11,102 nucleotides of DNA. Origin: Thiohalobacter sp. Lineage in GTDB: Bacteria; Pseudomonadota; Gammaproteobacteria; DSM-19610. How positions within the stretch are numbered: the stretch's first letter is position 1; each line of letters starts with the position of its first letter. Where the stretch lies: NCBI GenBank assembly GCA_027010005.1, contig JALVCM010000242.1:1-11102 (forward strand), given 5' to 3'. The position numbers and the translations under genes were made by a program. The notes under the pieces were generated by a model. That model made no database searches and had not been told where the DNA came from. It saw nothing but the letters and a program-made list of their open reading frames with translations. This document shows, piece by piece, positions 1 to 7,073 of the stretch.

Positions 1-483
1 CTCCCCGTGTGGTTGCAGCAGATTACCGACCCCCCGGTTTTCCTGAACAGTGTCGGTGGTCTGGGCTCACCCTGGTGGCGGCAGCTTCCTGAACCGGTTT
101 TCCTGTCCGGGGACAACCAAACCAGCCAGGCGGAACGCGCTGTCGCTGTGGTGGAAAGCATCGTATTCCTGCTGCAATGCAATCTGGAGCGCATAATGCG
201 CCAGACCACAATCAATCAGCTGCGGGTGAGCGGTGGCCTGTCACGGCTCGATGGACTTTGCCAGAAACTTGCCAGCCTCAGCGGCATGCCGGTAACACGC
301 CATGACGATAGCGAGGCCAGTGCCCGCGGCGTTGCCTGGCTCGCGGCAGGTCGACCCACTGACTGGCCGGCAGTGGACGATCTCCCCGGTTTCCTGCCCA
401 TACCTGATATCCCGCTGAAAAATCGCTACCGGCATTTTATCGAGGCCCTGCAGACACAAACCGGGGAGCCTGATGCAGACTGA
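1..483 (+). CDS. FGGY-family carbohydrate kinase, glycerol kinase-like (C-terminal part, 5' end outside window)
   Basis: The reading frame is open from the first base and ends at TGA 481-483, so about 160 C-terminal residues are visible. They align by eye with the second (FGGY_C) domain of E. coli GlpK: GGLGSPWW matches the GlpK segment VGLGAPYW, VVESIVFLLQCNLE matches the helix starting TLESIAY, and LRVSGGLSRLD matches LRVDGG, part of the ATP-binding region. The family phosphorylates a sugar or polyol with ATP. Glycerol is the most likely substrate because the next two genes act on glycerophosphodiesters and glycerol-3-phosphate. The substrate-binding N-terminal domain is not visible, so another FGGY substrate cannot be excluded. 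The end overlaps the next gene by 11 bp, implying translational coupling. Confidence 0.82.
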   Translation, partial: LPVWLQQITDPPVFLNSVGGLGSPWWRQLPEPVFLSGDNQTSQAERAVAVVESIVFLLQCNLERIMRQTTINQLRVSGGLSRLDGLCQKLASLSGMPVTRHDDSEASARGVAWLAAGRPTDWPAVDDLPGFLPIPDIPLKNRYRHFIEALQTQTGEPDAD

Positions 484-1240
484 CACTATCCCGCAACTGG
501 TCAGCCACCGCGGTGACATGGTGCAGTACCCGGAGAACAGCTGGCCGGCATTGCAGGCCGCCGTTGATGCGGGCGCCTGCTGGCTGGAGTTCGATATACA
601 GATGTGCGCAGACGGGAATTTTGTACTCCTGCACGACAGCGATTTCCGACGCACCGGCAATGACCCGGGACGCATATTTGAACTCGACACCGCGAGTTGC
701 AGACGCATCAGCGTGCACTATCCGGAAAAGTTCGGTCAGCGTTTCTCACCGGCTCCGCCACCGTTGCTCAATGAGGTTCTGCAGTGGCTTGCAGACTACC
801 CCGATGTACGTGCCATGGTGGAAATAAAATCAGAAAGTCTTGAACACTTTGGTCATGAACAGGTGATGCATCCGTTACTGGATATACTCGGTCCACGTCA
901 CGAACAGTGTGTTCTGATTTCCTTTGATGAAAAAGCCCTGCGGGCAGCACAGCAACACACCGCACTGGAAACCGGCTGGGTACTGCGTGCCTGCAATGAG
1001 GCACACCGGAAACGTGCACAGCAACTGAATCCGCAATACCTGATCTGTAACGACAGAAAAATTCCGGCACAGGAAATACCCTGGCCCGGCAGCTGGCACT
1101 GGATGCTCTACGACATGATGGATCCCGATAAAATACTCCGGCGTGCCCGGCAGGGTTTCGAACTCATCGAAACCGGTGATATTACACGCCTGCTGAAACA
1201 TCCCCTGCTTGCCCGGCGAGCGTGCCATCATGGACTGTGA
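473..1240 (+). CDS. Cytosolic glycerophosphodiester phosphodiesterase (UgpQ-like)
   Basis: This 255-residue protein has the GDPD TIM-barrel signature and should hydrolyse glycerophosphodiesters to glycerol-3-phosphate plus an alcohol, using a divalent metal. Visible motifs are HRG at residues 12-14, PENS at 20-23, the metal-binding pair E39/D41 in LEFDIQ, LLHD with H54 and D55, and VEIKSE with E117 and K119. The length is close to E. coli UgpQ (247 residues, from memory). There is no signal peptide, which argues for a cytosolic enzyme rather than periplasmic GlpQ. The C-terminal strand reads FELIETGDI where UgpQ-type enzymes often have an IITNYP-like motif. The start ATG lies inside the kinase gene (11 bp overlap) and has a GGGGAG ribosome-binding sequence just upstream at about 462-467. 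The gene product should feed the dehydrogenase encoded next. Confidence 0.9.
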   Translation: MQTDTIPQLVSHRGDMVQYPENSWPALQAAVDAGACWLEFDIQMCADGNFVLLHDSDFRRTGNDPGRIFELDTASCRRISVHYPEKFGQRFSPAPPPLLNEVLQWLADYPDVRAMVEIKSESLEHFGHEQVMHPLLDILGPRHEQCVLISFDEKALRAAQQHTALETGWVLRACNEAHRKRAQQLNPQYLICNDRKIPAQEIPWPGSWHWMLYDMMDPDKILRRARQGFELIETGDITRLLKHPLLARRACHHGL

Positions 1241-2348
1241 TGTTCTCATTATCGGTGCCGGTATACAGGGTGCTGCCATTGCCGGCGCTGCGGTACGGCG
1301 TGGCTACCGTGTTCGTGTCATTGAACAGTTTTCCCGGCCGGCTGAAGGCACATCCAGCCGCTCATCGAAACTCATACACGGTGGCCTGCGCTACCTGGAA
1401 ACCGGCCAGTTCCGCCTGGTACGCCAGTGTCTTCGCGAACAGCGCACCCTGTTGCGCGAACGACCTGAGCTGGTCTCACTGACCCCGTTCCATATTCCGG
1501 TTTATACCTCCACGACACGCCCTGCCTGGAAAATTGCGGCCGGCCTGTGGCTGTACCGCCTGCTCGGCGGCCATCGATTCACCCGGGTGCCCGAAAGTCG
1601 CTGGCACTCACTCGACGGACTGAATACACAAAACCTGTCTACTGTCTTTCGCTATTTCGACGCACAGACCGACGACCGCGCACTGACCGCGGCCATACTC
1701 GCTGATGCCCGAACGACGGGTGCAGCTATTGAATTCAGTACCTGCCTTGAACAGGTCGAATGTCTTTCCAACGGTTGTCGTGTGCATTGCAGTACCCTGT
1801 CGGGAGAGAAAGAAATTACTGCGGCAGTCCTTGTCAATGCCACCGGTCCCTGGGTCAACCGGGTCCTGCAACGCATCACACCCCGCCCGACACCCCTGGA
1901 CATCGAGCTGGTACAGGGAACACATATCATCGTTCCCGGGGTCCTGAATCAGGGCATCTATTACCTGGAAGCCCCCCGGGACCAACGTGCTGTCTTTGTC
2001 ATGCCCTGGCAGGGACAGATTATGATTGGTACGACAGAGACGCCCTACTCGGGTGACCCGGCTGATGTACAGCCGCTGGAAACAGAAAAGCGGTACCTGC
2101 TCGAGGTATACAATCATTACTTCAGCAACAGACTTGGATTGAAAGACATTACCGGTGCCTTTGCCGGCCTGCGCGTATTACCGGCCGGAACGGGACGGGC
2201 TTTTACCCGGCCGCGCGATACCGTCCTGCACTGCAGTGACAGTGCACCCCGCGTCATCAGCATTTATGGGGGGAAACTGACCTCTCACGCACATACCGCG
2301 GAAAAGGCCATGAAACTGGTGAAACGTATCACCGATTCTGGCCAGTGA
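1230..2348 (+). CDS. Short FAD-dependent glycerol-3-phosphate dehydrogenase (GlpD-like, no C-terminal domain)
   Basis: The 372-residue product should oxidise sn-glycerol-3-phosphate to dihydroxyacetone phosphate with FAD, probably passing electrons to quinone at the membrane face. The Rossmann FAD motif is IIGAGIQGAA (residues 7-16), with E32 ending the second strand. GlpD-specific matches follow: SSKLIHGGLRYLE (45-57), NATGPW (203-208), R315 in AGLRVLP (E. coli R317) and GGKLTS (347-352). E. coli GlpD is about 501 residues; this protein stops 20 residues after GGKLTS and lacks the C-terminal helical DAO_C domain. No frameshift explains this, because the opposite-strand ruvB begins 15 bp later. 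ATG 1230 was chosen because it puts the FAD motif at the N-terminus, has GGCGAG upstream and overlaps the previous gene by 11 bp, like the other junction. A TTG at 1209 in the same frame would add 7 residues. The acceptor could be oxygen rather than quinone; the sequence does not decide. Confidence 0.87.
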   Translation: MDCDVLIIGAGIQGAAIAGAAVRRGYRVRVIEQFSRPAEGTSSRSSKLIHGGLRYLETGQFRLVRQCLREQRTLLRERPELVSLTPFHIPVYTSTTRPAWKIAAGLWLYRLLGGHRFTRVPESRWHSLDGLNTQNLSTVFRYFDAQTDDRALTAAILADARTTGAAIEFSTCLEQVECLSNGCRVHCSTLSGEKEITAAVLVNATGPWVNRVLQRITPRPTPLDIELVQGTHIIVPGVLNQGIYYLEAPRDQRAVFVMPWQGQIMIGTTETPYSGDPADVQPLETEKRYLLEVYNHYFSNRLGLKDITGAFAGLRVLPAGTGRAFTRPRDTVLHCSDSAPRVISIYGGKLTSHAHTAEKAMKLVKRITDSGQ

Positions 2349-2363
2349 TCCCCGGCAGCAACG
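2349..2363. other. 15-bp convergent junction without a recognisable terminator
   Basis: The stop codons of the glycerol-3-phosphate dehydrogenase gene (+) and ruvB (-) are separated by only 15 bp. I see no GC-rich hairpin followed by a T-run on either strand in or immediately around this gap. Transcripts from the two sides therefore probably run into each other, or end by Rho. Confidence 0.5.
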
Positions 2364-3401
2364 TCACTCATCGATCAGTGGCAGGGTTTCACCTTCGCCC
2401 CTGGGTGGCTTCAGGCCCAGCTGCAACCAGGCACGACGGGTCGCCATCCGACCACGCGGGGTACGTATCATGAACCCCTGCTGGATCAGATAGGGCTCCA
2501 GGACATCTTCGATGGTGCCCCTTTCCTCACCGATCGCAGCCGCCAGGTTTTCCACGCCCACAGGGCCACCTTCGAACTTCTCGATAATTGTGCGCAGCAG
2601 GCGCCGGTCCTGGCTGTCGAAACCCTGTGGATCGACATCCAGCATGCTCATGGCATTCTCGACCACGTCCGCGGTCACCTTTCCCTGCGCCTTGATCTCG
2701 GCAAAATCGCGCACCCGTCGCAGCAACCGGTTGGCTATACGTGGTGTACCCCGGGAACGAGAGGCCAGCGCCCGCGCACCTTTGTCGTCGATATCGATAC
2801 CGAGAATATGCGCAGAGCGTTTCAGGATGACCGCCAGGTCTGTCGCGTTATAGAACTCCAGTCGCTGCACAATGCCGAAGCGATCCCGTAATGGTGAGGT
2901 CAACAGCCCGGCACGGGTGGTAGCGCCCACCAGCGTAAACGGTGGCAGATCGAGCTTGATGGAACGCGCCGCAGGCCCTTCACCAATAACAATATCCAGC
3001 TGGTAATCTTCCATGGCCGGATAGAGAATTTCCTCGACCACCGGGCTGAGACGATGAATTTCGTCGACGAACAGGACATCGTGGGGTTCAAGATTGGTCA
3101 GCAGGGCCGCCAGGTCACCCTGCTTTTCCAGCACCGGCCCGGCACTATGACGCAGGTTGGCACCCATCTCGTTGGCGATAATATGCGCCAGCGTGGTTTT
3201 CCCCAGCCCCGGTGGACCGAAAATCAGCACATGATCCAGTGCCTCCTTGCGCCGCCGCGCCGCCTCGATGAAAACCTCCATCTGCTCGGTCACCTGTGGC
3301 TGACCGACGTAGTCGGCCAGCTGCGTCGGACGAATGGCGCGGTCAACAGCCTCGTCCTGTGACGAGGCACTGGCGGTAACAATGCGATCCGGTTCAATCA
3401 T
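2364..3401 (-). CDS. ruvB: Holliday junction branch migration ATPase RuvB
   Basis: RuvB is the AAA+ motor that, as a hexamer on RuvA, drives branch migration of Holliday junctions. The 345-residue protein has Walker A GPPGLGKT (62-69), Walker B DEIH (113-116), sensor 1 GATTRAG (159-165) and the arginine finger R174 in [10 protein letters not shown]-terminal winged-helix DNA-binding region follows, containing GPVGVENLA and TPRGRMAT. The start MIEPDR matches E. coli MIEADR. The gene is last in the run and lies 54 bp after ruvA. Its ribosome-binding site is poor and small hairpins precede it. It converges on the glycerol-3-phosphate dehydrogenase gene. Confidence 0.98.
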   Translation of the reverse strand: MIEPDRIVTASASSQDEAVDRAIRPTQLADYVGQPQVTEQMEVFIEAARRRKEALDHVLIFGPPGLGKTTLAHIIANEMGANLRHSAGPVLEKQGDLAALLTNLEPHDVLFVDEIHRLSPVVEEILYPAMEDYQLDIVIGEGPAARSIKLDLPPFTLVGATTRAGLLTSPLRDRFGIVQRLEFYNATDLAVILKRSAHILGIDIDDKGARALASRSRGTPRIANRLLRRVRDFAEIKAQGKVTADVVENAMSMLDVDPQGFDSQDRRLLRTIIEKFEGGPVGVENLAAAIGEERGTIEDVLEPYLIQQGFMIRTPRGRMATRRAWLQLGLKPPRGEGETLPLIDE

Positions 3402-3455
3402 ATCCGGTGAGGATACCGGTTCACCCGTGACGGGTACAGTACTGTGCCGGGCCGT
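3402..3455 (-). promoter_or_regulatory. Structured ruvA-ruvB spacer with two small hairpins and a 10-bp palindrome
   Basis: This 54-bp gap contains three elements. A CCGGT/ACCGG inverted repeat (3404-3408 and 3415-3419) ends 2 nt from the ruvB ATG. An ACCCG/CGGGT hairpin with a 3-nt loop lies at 3423-3435. The perfect palindrome ACAGTACTGT is at 3436-3445. No purine-rich Shine-Dalgarno sequence is obvious ahead of ruvB. The repeats are directly visible; a regulatory role is only a guess. The palindrome is not a LexA box, because the half-sites are in the wrong order. Confidence 0.35.
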
Positions 3456-4064
3456 TTACTTGACCATGGATTGCAGGGCACCACGGATGACCTCTTCCGT
3501 ACCCAGGCCCTCAACGTCAATAGCACGCACCATGCGACTGGCATCGGCCGGCTTGTAGCCAAGCGCCACCAGGGCACTGACAGCTTCCTCCACCGGGTTG
3601 AGCACGTCGGCCTGTGGCACTTTGCCGGTACCGGCCAGGGCAGTGGCACCCGCGGTATCCCAGTCGGACAACCGGTCCCGCATTTCCACCACCAGGCGCT
3701 CGGCAGTCTTCTTGCCGACCCCCGGCAGCTTGACCAGGGCAGCGGTATCACCGGCCTGCACGCAGGTGGCAAACAGGCTCGCTTCCATACCGGACAGGAT
3801 AGTCAGTGCCATCTTCGCACCCACACCATTAACCTTGATCAATGTGCGAAACAGGGTGCGATCCGACAGTTTGCTGAAACCGTACAGGATATGGGCATCT
3901 TCCCGCACGGCAAGGTGGGTATAGAGCCTGACCGGCTCACCCACCGCGGGCAGGTCGTAGAAGGTCGTCATCGGCGCCTCGACTTCATAGCCCACGCCCT
4001 GCACTTCAATCAGCAGCGCAGGCGGCTGCTTGTCGCGCAATACACCATGCAGGAAACCGATCAT
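3456..4064 (-). CDS. ruvA: Holliday junction DNA-binding protein RuvA
   Basis: RuvA binds the four-way junction as a tetramer and loads RuvB. The 202-residue length matches E. coli (203). It has the N-terminal OB fold beginning MIGFLHG, the acidic pin residues E55 and D56 in VREDAH at the same numbers as E. coli, and two helix-hairpin-helix motifs (VNGVGAKMA and LPGVGKKTAERL). A C-terminal three-helix domain that contacts RuvB ends at GALQSMVK. An in-frame upstream extension of 24 residues exists, but it lies inside ruvC and is Cys/Arg-rich. The start at 4064 gives the canonical N-terminus and an ATGA overlap (4061-4064) with the ruvC stop, indicating coupled translation. Confidence 0.97.
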   Translation of the reverse strand: MIGFLHGVLRDKQPPALLIEVQGVGYEVEAPMTTFYDLPAVGEPVRLYTHLAVREDAHILYGFSKLSDRTLFRTLIKVNGVGAKMALTILSGMEASLFATCVQAGDTAALVKLPGVGKKTAERLVVEMRDRLSDWDTAGATALAGTGKVPQADVLNPVEEAVSALVALGYKPADASRMVRAIDVEGLGTEEVIRGALQSMVK

Positions 4065-4579
4065 CGCAAACGGCCGCCCGCGAGACCGGTCGCACCGGTG
4101 ACACGATCGAGTGCACCCTGCTGGTAACTGTGGCAAAGCGCGATCGCCAGCGCATCAGCGGCATCAGCCTGCGGTGTCTCGCTGAGGTTGAGTAACACGC
4201 GCACCATGTGCTGGACCTGTGCCTTGTCGGCGCCCCCCTTGCCGACTACGGCCAGCTTGATCTCACGTGGCGCATATTCAGCAACCGGAAGATCACCCAT
4301 CACAGCGGCACAAATGGCCGCGCCGCGCGCCTGTCCCAGCTTCAGTGCCGAATCGGCATTGCGGTGCATGAAAACGTTCTCGATCGCCAGTTGCTGCGGC
4401 GCATAGGCCTGCAATAACTCGCTGAGCTCACGGAAGATCAGCCCGAGCTTGTCGGGCAGGCTTTTGCCGGTCACCTTCAGGCAACCGCTGGCGATGTAAC
4501 TGGCCTTGCGTCCGTCGCTGTCGACCAGCCCGTAGCCCATCAGGCGTGAGCCGGGATCGATGCCGAGGATGCGGGTCAT
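4061..4579 (-). CDS. ruvC: Crossover junction endodeoxyribonuclease RuvC
   Basis: RuvC is the RNase H-fold dimeric nuclease that cuts Holliday junctions after RuvAB branch migration. The 172-residue protein carries the acidic catalytic tetrad D8 (GIDPGSR), E67 (LAIENVF), D139 and D142 (QADAADALA), each one position on from the E. coli residues D7, E66, D138 and D141. The length is almost the same as E. coli (173). The start is 12 bp after the yebC stop and has no strong Shine-Dalgarno sequence, so it may be read by coupling. The stop overlaps the ruvA start by 4 bp. Confidence 0.97.
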   Translation of the reverse strand: MTRILGIDPGSRLMGYGLVDSDGRKASYIASGCLKVTGKSLPDKLGLIFRELSELLQAYAPQQLAIENVFMHRNADSALKLGQARGAAICAAVMGDLPVAEYAPREIKLAVVGKGGADKAQVQHMVRVLLNLSETPQADAADALAIALCHSYQQGALDRVTGATGLAGGRLR

Positions 4580-4591
4580 GGTGCGCAGGAC

Positions 4592-5335
4592 CTACAGCTC
4601 CGCAAGGATTTCGTCGGAAATATCGGCGTTGGAATAGACGTTTTGCACGTCATCCAGTTCTTCCAGCACATCCAGCATGCGGATCATTTTTTCTGCATCC
4701 TTTGCATCCAGTGAGGTGGTGTTCCCGGCGCGCATGGTGACCTCGGCCTGTTCCGGCTCGAAACCGGCGGCAATCATGGCCTCCTTGACGCTGACAAAGG
4801 CTTCCGGCGCGGTCAGCACATCGATGGAACCATCGTCATTGGTCTGGATATCATCGGCGCCCGCTTCCAGTGCGGCCTCCATGATAGCGTCTTCGTCACT
4901 GCCCGGCGGGTAACTGAGGATACCGGTCTGGGAAAACTGGAAAGCCACGGAACCGCTGGTACCGAGGTTGCCACCAGCCTTGGTGAACGCGTGGCGCACC
5001 TCGGAAACGGTGCGATTCCGGTTATCGGTCAGGCAATCGACAATGACTGCGACACCGCCCGGACCGTAGCCTTCGTAGCGGATTTCATCGAAATTCTCAC
5101 CATCCTGGGCGCCGGCACCGCGTTTGATAGCGCGCTCGATGGTGTCCTTGGTCATGTTGGCGCCGAGCGCCTTGTCTACCGCCAGCCGCAGGCGCGGGTT
5201 GGAAGCCGGGTCCGGCTCGCCCATCCGTGCCGCAACGGTGATTTCGCGAATCAGTTTGGTGAATATCTTGCCGCGCTTGGCATCCTGGGCCTTCTTGCGG
5301 TGCTGGATATTGGCCCATTTACTGTGTCCTGCCAT
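4592..5335 (-). CDS. yebC: YebC/PmpR family protein (probable translation or transcription regulator)
   Basis: The 247-residue protein begins with the hallmark [14 protein letters not shown] and continues through the conserved stretch [10 protein letters not shown] and the [11 protein letters not shown] segment at about residues 88-98. Length and domain order match E. coli YebC (246). The family has been described as DNA-binding transcriptional regulators (PmpR). More recently YebC-type proteins have been linked to relief of ribosome stalling; the sequence alone does not choose between these roles. Adjacency to ruvC is very widely conserved. A GATGAGG ribosome-binding sequence precedes the ATG, and a candidate extended -10 promoter lies in the 111-bp gap upstream. 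Confidence 0.95.
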   Translation of the reverse strand: MAGHSKWANIQHRKKAQDAKRGKIFTKLIREITVAARMGEPDPASNPRLRLAVDKALGANMTKDTIERAIKRGAGAQDGENFDEIRYEGYGPGGVAVIVDCLTDNRNRTVSEVRHAFTKAGGNLGTSGSVAFQFSQTGILSYPPGSDEDAIMEAALEAGADDIQTNDDGSIDVLTAPEAFVSVKEAMIAAGFEPEQAEVTMRAGNTTSLDAKDAEKMIRMLDVLEELDDVQNVYSNADISDEILAEL

Positions 5336-5368
5336 GACTGCCTCATCGTCAAATTGTGCAATGGCGGG

Positions 5369-5398
5369 AGTTTAGCATTGACCGGCGGGCTGCGTCAG
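5369..5398 (-). promoter_or_regulatory. Candidate sigma70-type promoter for yebC-ruvCAB
   Basis: On the minus strand, a CTGACG -35 element (5393-5398, 4 of 6 to consensus) lies 18 bp from a TAAACT -10 element (5369-5374, 4 of 6). The -10 is preceded by TGC, giving an extended -10. Predicted transcription would start about 30 nt before the yebC ATG. The element sits in the 5336-5446 gap between nadA and yebC, the longest gap within the minus-strand block. No clear terminator for nadA is visible there. This is a pattern match only. Confidence 0.4.
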
Positions 5399-5446
5399 CG
5401 CCTGCAACACCACCTTAGAACAAACGGGATACAGGGAAACAGCGCC

Positions 5447-6547
5447 TCAGGGCGAGACGTCGAGCATTCGCTGCAGGGCTTCGCGTGCCATTTCGGCCTC
5501 GGCCTCCGGCACACGGATACGGTTTACCGGGTTGCCATCCACCAGGTTTTCCAGTGTCCACAACAGATGCTGGGGATCGATACGGAACATGGTCGAACAC
5601 ATACACACTGTCGGGGACATGAAATGCACCGACTTGCCCTCGGCCTTGCATTCATCGTGCAGGCGGTTGACCAGGTTAAGCTCGGTCCCCACCAGCCAGC
5701 GCGTACCCGGTTCGGATGCATGAATGGTCTTGATGATGAATTCCGTGGAGCCGACATAATCGGACGCCTGGCAGACTTCAAAACTGGACTCGGGGTGAGA
5801 AATGATTTTTGCATCCGGGTATTTTGCCTTGAAACGCTCGATATGCGACACATCAAACATCTGGTGTACCGAGCAGAAACCTTTCCACAGAATAATTTTT
5901 GCATCACGAATCTGTTGCTCGCTCAGGCCACCCATGGGCTGGTCATAGTCCCACACCACCATGTCTTCCAGTGGAATACCCATGTTGTAGCCGGTATTGC
6001 GGCCGAGGTGCTGGTCCGGGAAGAACAACACTTTTTCACGCCTGCCAAACGACCATTCCAGTACGTGTCGGGCATTGGTCGAGGTACAGACAATACCGCC
6101 GTGACGTCCACAGAAAGCCTTCAGGTCCGCGGCAGAGTTGATATAGGTCACCGGGGTAACGGTCTCGTCAGGGTCCAGTACCGAGGCGAGCTCCTGCCAG
6201 GCCCGTTCCACTTTGGCCAGGTTGGCCATATCGGCCATGGAACAGCCGGCCGACAGGTCCGGCAGAATCGAGATCTGGTCTGGCCGTGAGAGGATATCCG
6301 CCACTTCGGCCATAAAATGCACACCACAGAACACAATGTACTCGGCCTTTGAATTTGCGGCCTGGCGCGACAGTTTCAGCGAGTCCCCGGAAAAATCGGC
6401 ATGCCGGAACACCTCGTCGCGCTGGTAGTGGTGACCGAGAATCACCAGTCGCTCGCCGAGCGCCCGTTTGGCCGCGACAATACGCGCCTCGCAGTCTTCG
6501 TCGGACAGCGAGGTATAGGGATCTACGTCAATTGCGTTGGCAGCCAT
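5447..6547 (-). CDS. nadA: Quinolinate synthase NadA
   Basis: NadA condenses iminoaspartate (made by NadB) with dihydroxyacetone phosphate to give quinolinate, the precursor of NAD, using a [4Fe-4S] cluster. The 366-residue protein has three repeated domains. The likely cluster ligands are C102 (SAGCSMAD), C225 (WKGFCSVH) and C315 or C317 (VCMCSTMF), corresponding to E. coli C113, C200 and C297. Other family marks are HHYQRDEV (39-46), YINSAA (135-140), HPESS (251-255) and GST (266-268). The start ATG at 6547 has GAGAG upstream. The gene lies between nudB and yebC, which are usually adjacent, and has its own 78-bp leader. NadA uses dihydroxyacetone phosphate, also the product of the nearby glycerol-3-phosphate dehydrogenase, but a functional link is only conjecture. 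Confidence 0.96.
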   Translation of the reverse strand: MAANAIDVDPYTSLSDEDCEARIVAAKRALGERLVILGHHYQRDEVFRHADFSGDSLKLSRQAANSKAEYIVFCGVHFMAEVADILSRPDQISILPDLSAGCSMADMANLAKVERAWQELASVLDPDETVTPVTYINSAADLKAFCGRHGGIVCTSTNARHVLEWSFGRREKVLFFPDQHLGRNTGYNMGIPLEDMVVWDYDQPMGGLSEQQIRDAKIILWKGFCSVHQMFDVSHIERFKAKYPDAKIISHPESSFEVCQASDYVGSTEFIIKTIHASEPGTRWLVGTELNLVNRLHDECKAEGKSVHFMSPTVCMCSTMFRIDPQHLLWTLENLVDGNPVNRIRVPEAEAEMAREALQRMLDVSP

Positions 6548-6578
6548 TTCGGTAACTCTCGTTGAATGCTCTGGCTCA

Positions 6579-6607
6579 ATTCTCTTTTATCGGGACATCT
6601 GGCGCAA
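6579..6607 (-). promoter_or_regulatory. Candidate promoter for nadA
   Basis: In the 78-bp gap between nudB and nadA the minus strand carries TTGCGC (6602-6607, 4 of 6 to the -35 consensus). A 17-bp spacer separates it from GAGAAT (6579-6584, 4 of 6 to the -10). It would allow nadA to be expressed apart from aspS-nudB. I see no convincing operator or riboswitch for NAD control in the gap. Confidence 0.3.
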
Positions 6608-6625
6608 CCATGGGAAATGGAGGAG

Positions 6626-7069
6626 TTAATCCCGGAAAAATACAAACTTCTCGATCGCCTGCTGGTTGGTATAGGAACTCGCCTTGAGCGCCGCGTGCCG
6701 TGCCGGAAACCAGCGCAGCTGACGGTGTTCATGCGGGTTGAGGGTAATGTCGACCTGCTCCGGCAACTCCACCAGGAAAAGGTGTTCGGTGTTGTATTCT
6801 TCTTCCGGTGCGTAACGGTCACGCCAGGCCGGCAGAATACGGAATCGCACTGTTTTTTCACAGTCGACCAGTAAATCGCCGACCTCCAGCCCGGTTTCCT
6901 CGCGGACTTCACGAATGGCCGCATCCCGCGGCTGCTCGTCCCATTCCAGGCTGCCGGTCACCGACTGCCAGTAGTCTTCGGGCTGGCGACGCTCCATCAA
7001 CAACACATCACCGGCTTTGGTATAGATAATAACCAGAACAGATTCGGGGCGCTTGTAGTCGTGGATCAT
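6626..7069 (-). CDS. nudB: Dihydroneopterin triphosphate diphosphatase NudB (Nudix hydrolase)
   Basis: NudB removes pyrophosphate from dihydroneopterin triphosphate, an early step of folate synthesis. The 147-residue protein contains a complete Nudix box at residues 39-61 (G39, E45, then REVREETG at 53-60). It also shares NudB-specific segments with the E. coli protein: YKRPESVLVIIY at the N-terminus, YWQSVTGS before the box, RYAPEEEYNTE after it, and NQQAIEKFV near the end. The ATG is only 4 bp after the aspS stop, and its ribosome-binding site is weak, so it is probably translated by coupling. Position next to aspS is the same as in E. coli. Confidence 0.94.
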   Translation of the reverse strand: MIHDYKRPESVLVIIYTKAGDVLLMERRQPEDYWQSVTGSLEWDEQPRDAAIREVREETGLEVGDLLVDCEKTVRFRILPAWRDRYAPEEEYNTEHLFLVELPEQVDITLNPHEHRQLRWFPARHAALKASSYTNQQAIEKFVFFRD

Positions 7070-7073
7070 AGGC

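Noticed and set aside
34-105. 12-bp direct repeat CCGGTTTTCCTG at 34-45 and 94-105
   Set aside because: Both copies are in the same frame and encode P-V-F-L in two separate strands of the FGGY fold. It is most likely chance codon similarity and not a mobile or regulatory repeat.
3436-3445. Possible LexA (SOS) box before ruvB
   Set aside because: The LexA consensus is CTGT-N8-ACAG. Here the half-sites are reversed (ACAG-TA-CTGT) and the spacing is wrong. I found no better match before yebC or ruvC.
4065-4136. 24-residue N-terminal extension of RuvA
   Set aside because: It overlaps the end of ruvC, is Cys/Arg-rich and is absent from the family. The ATGA overlap at 4061-4064 gives the canonical RuvA start.
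4991-6289. Long plus-strand open frame of 432 codons opposite yebC and nadA
   Set aside because: It is antisense to two clearly recognised genes. Its His/Gln/Gly-rich composition is what the reverse frame of GC-rich coding sequence gives, and it shows no recognisable domain.
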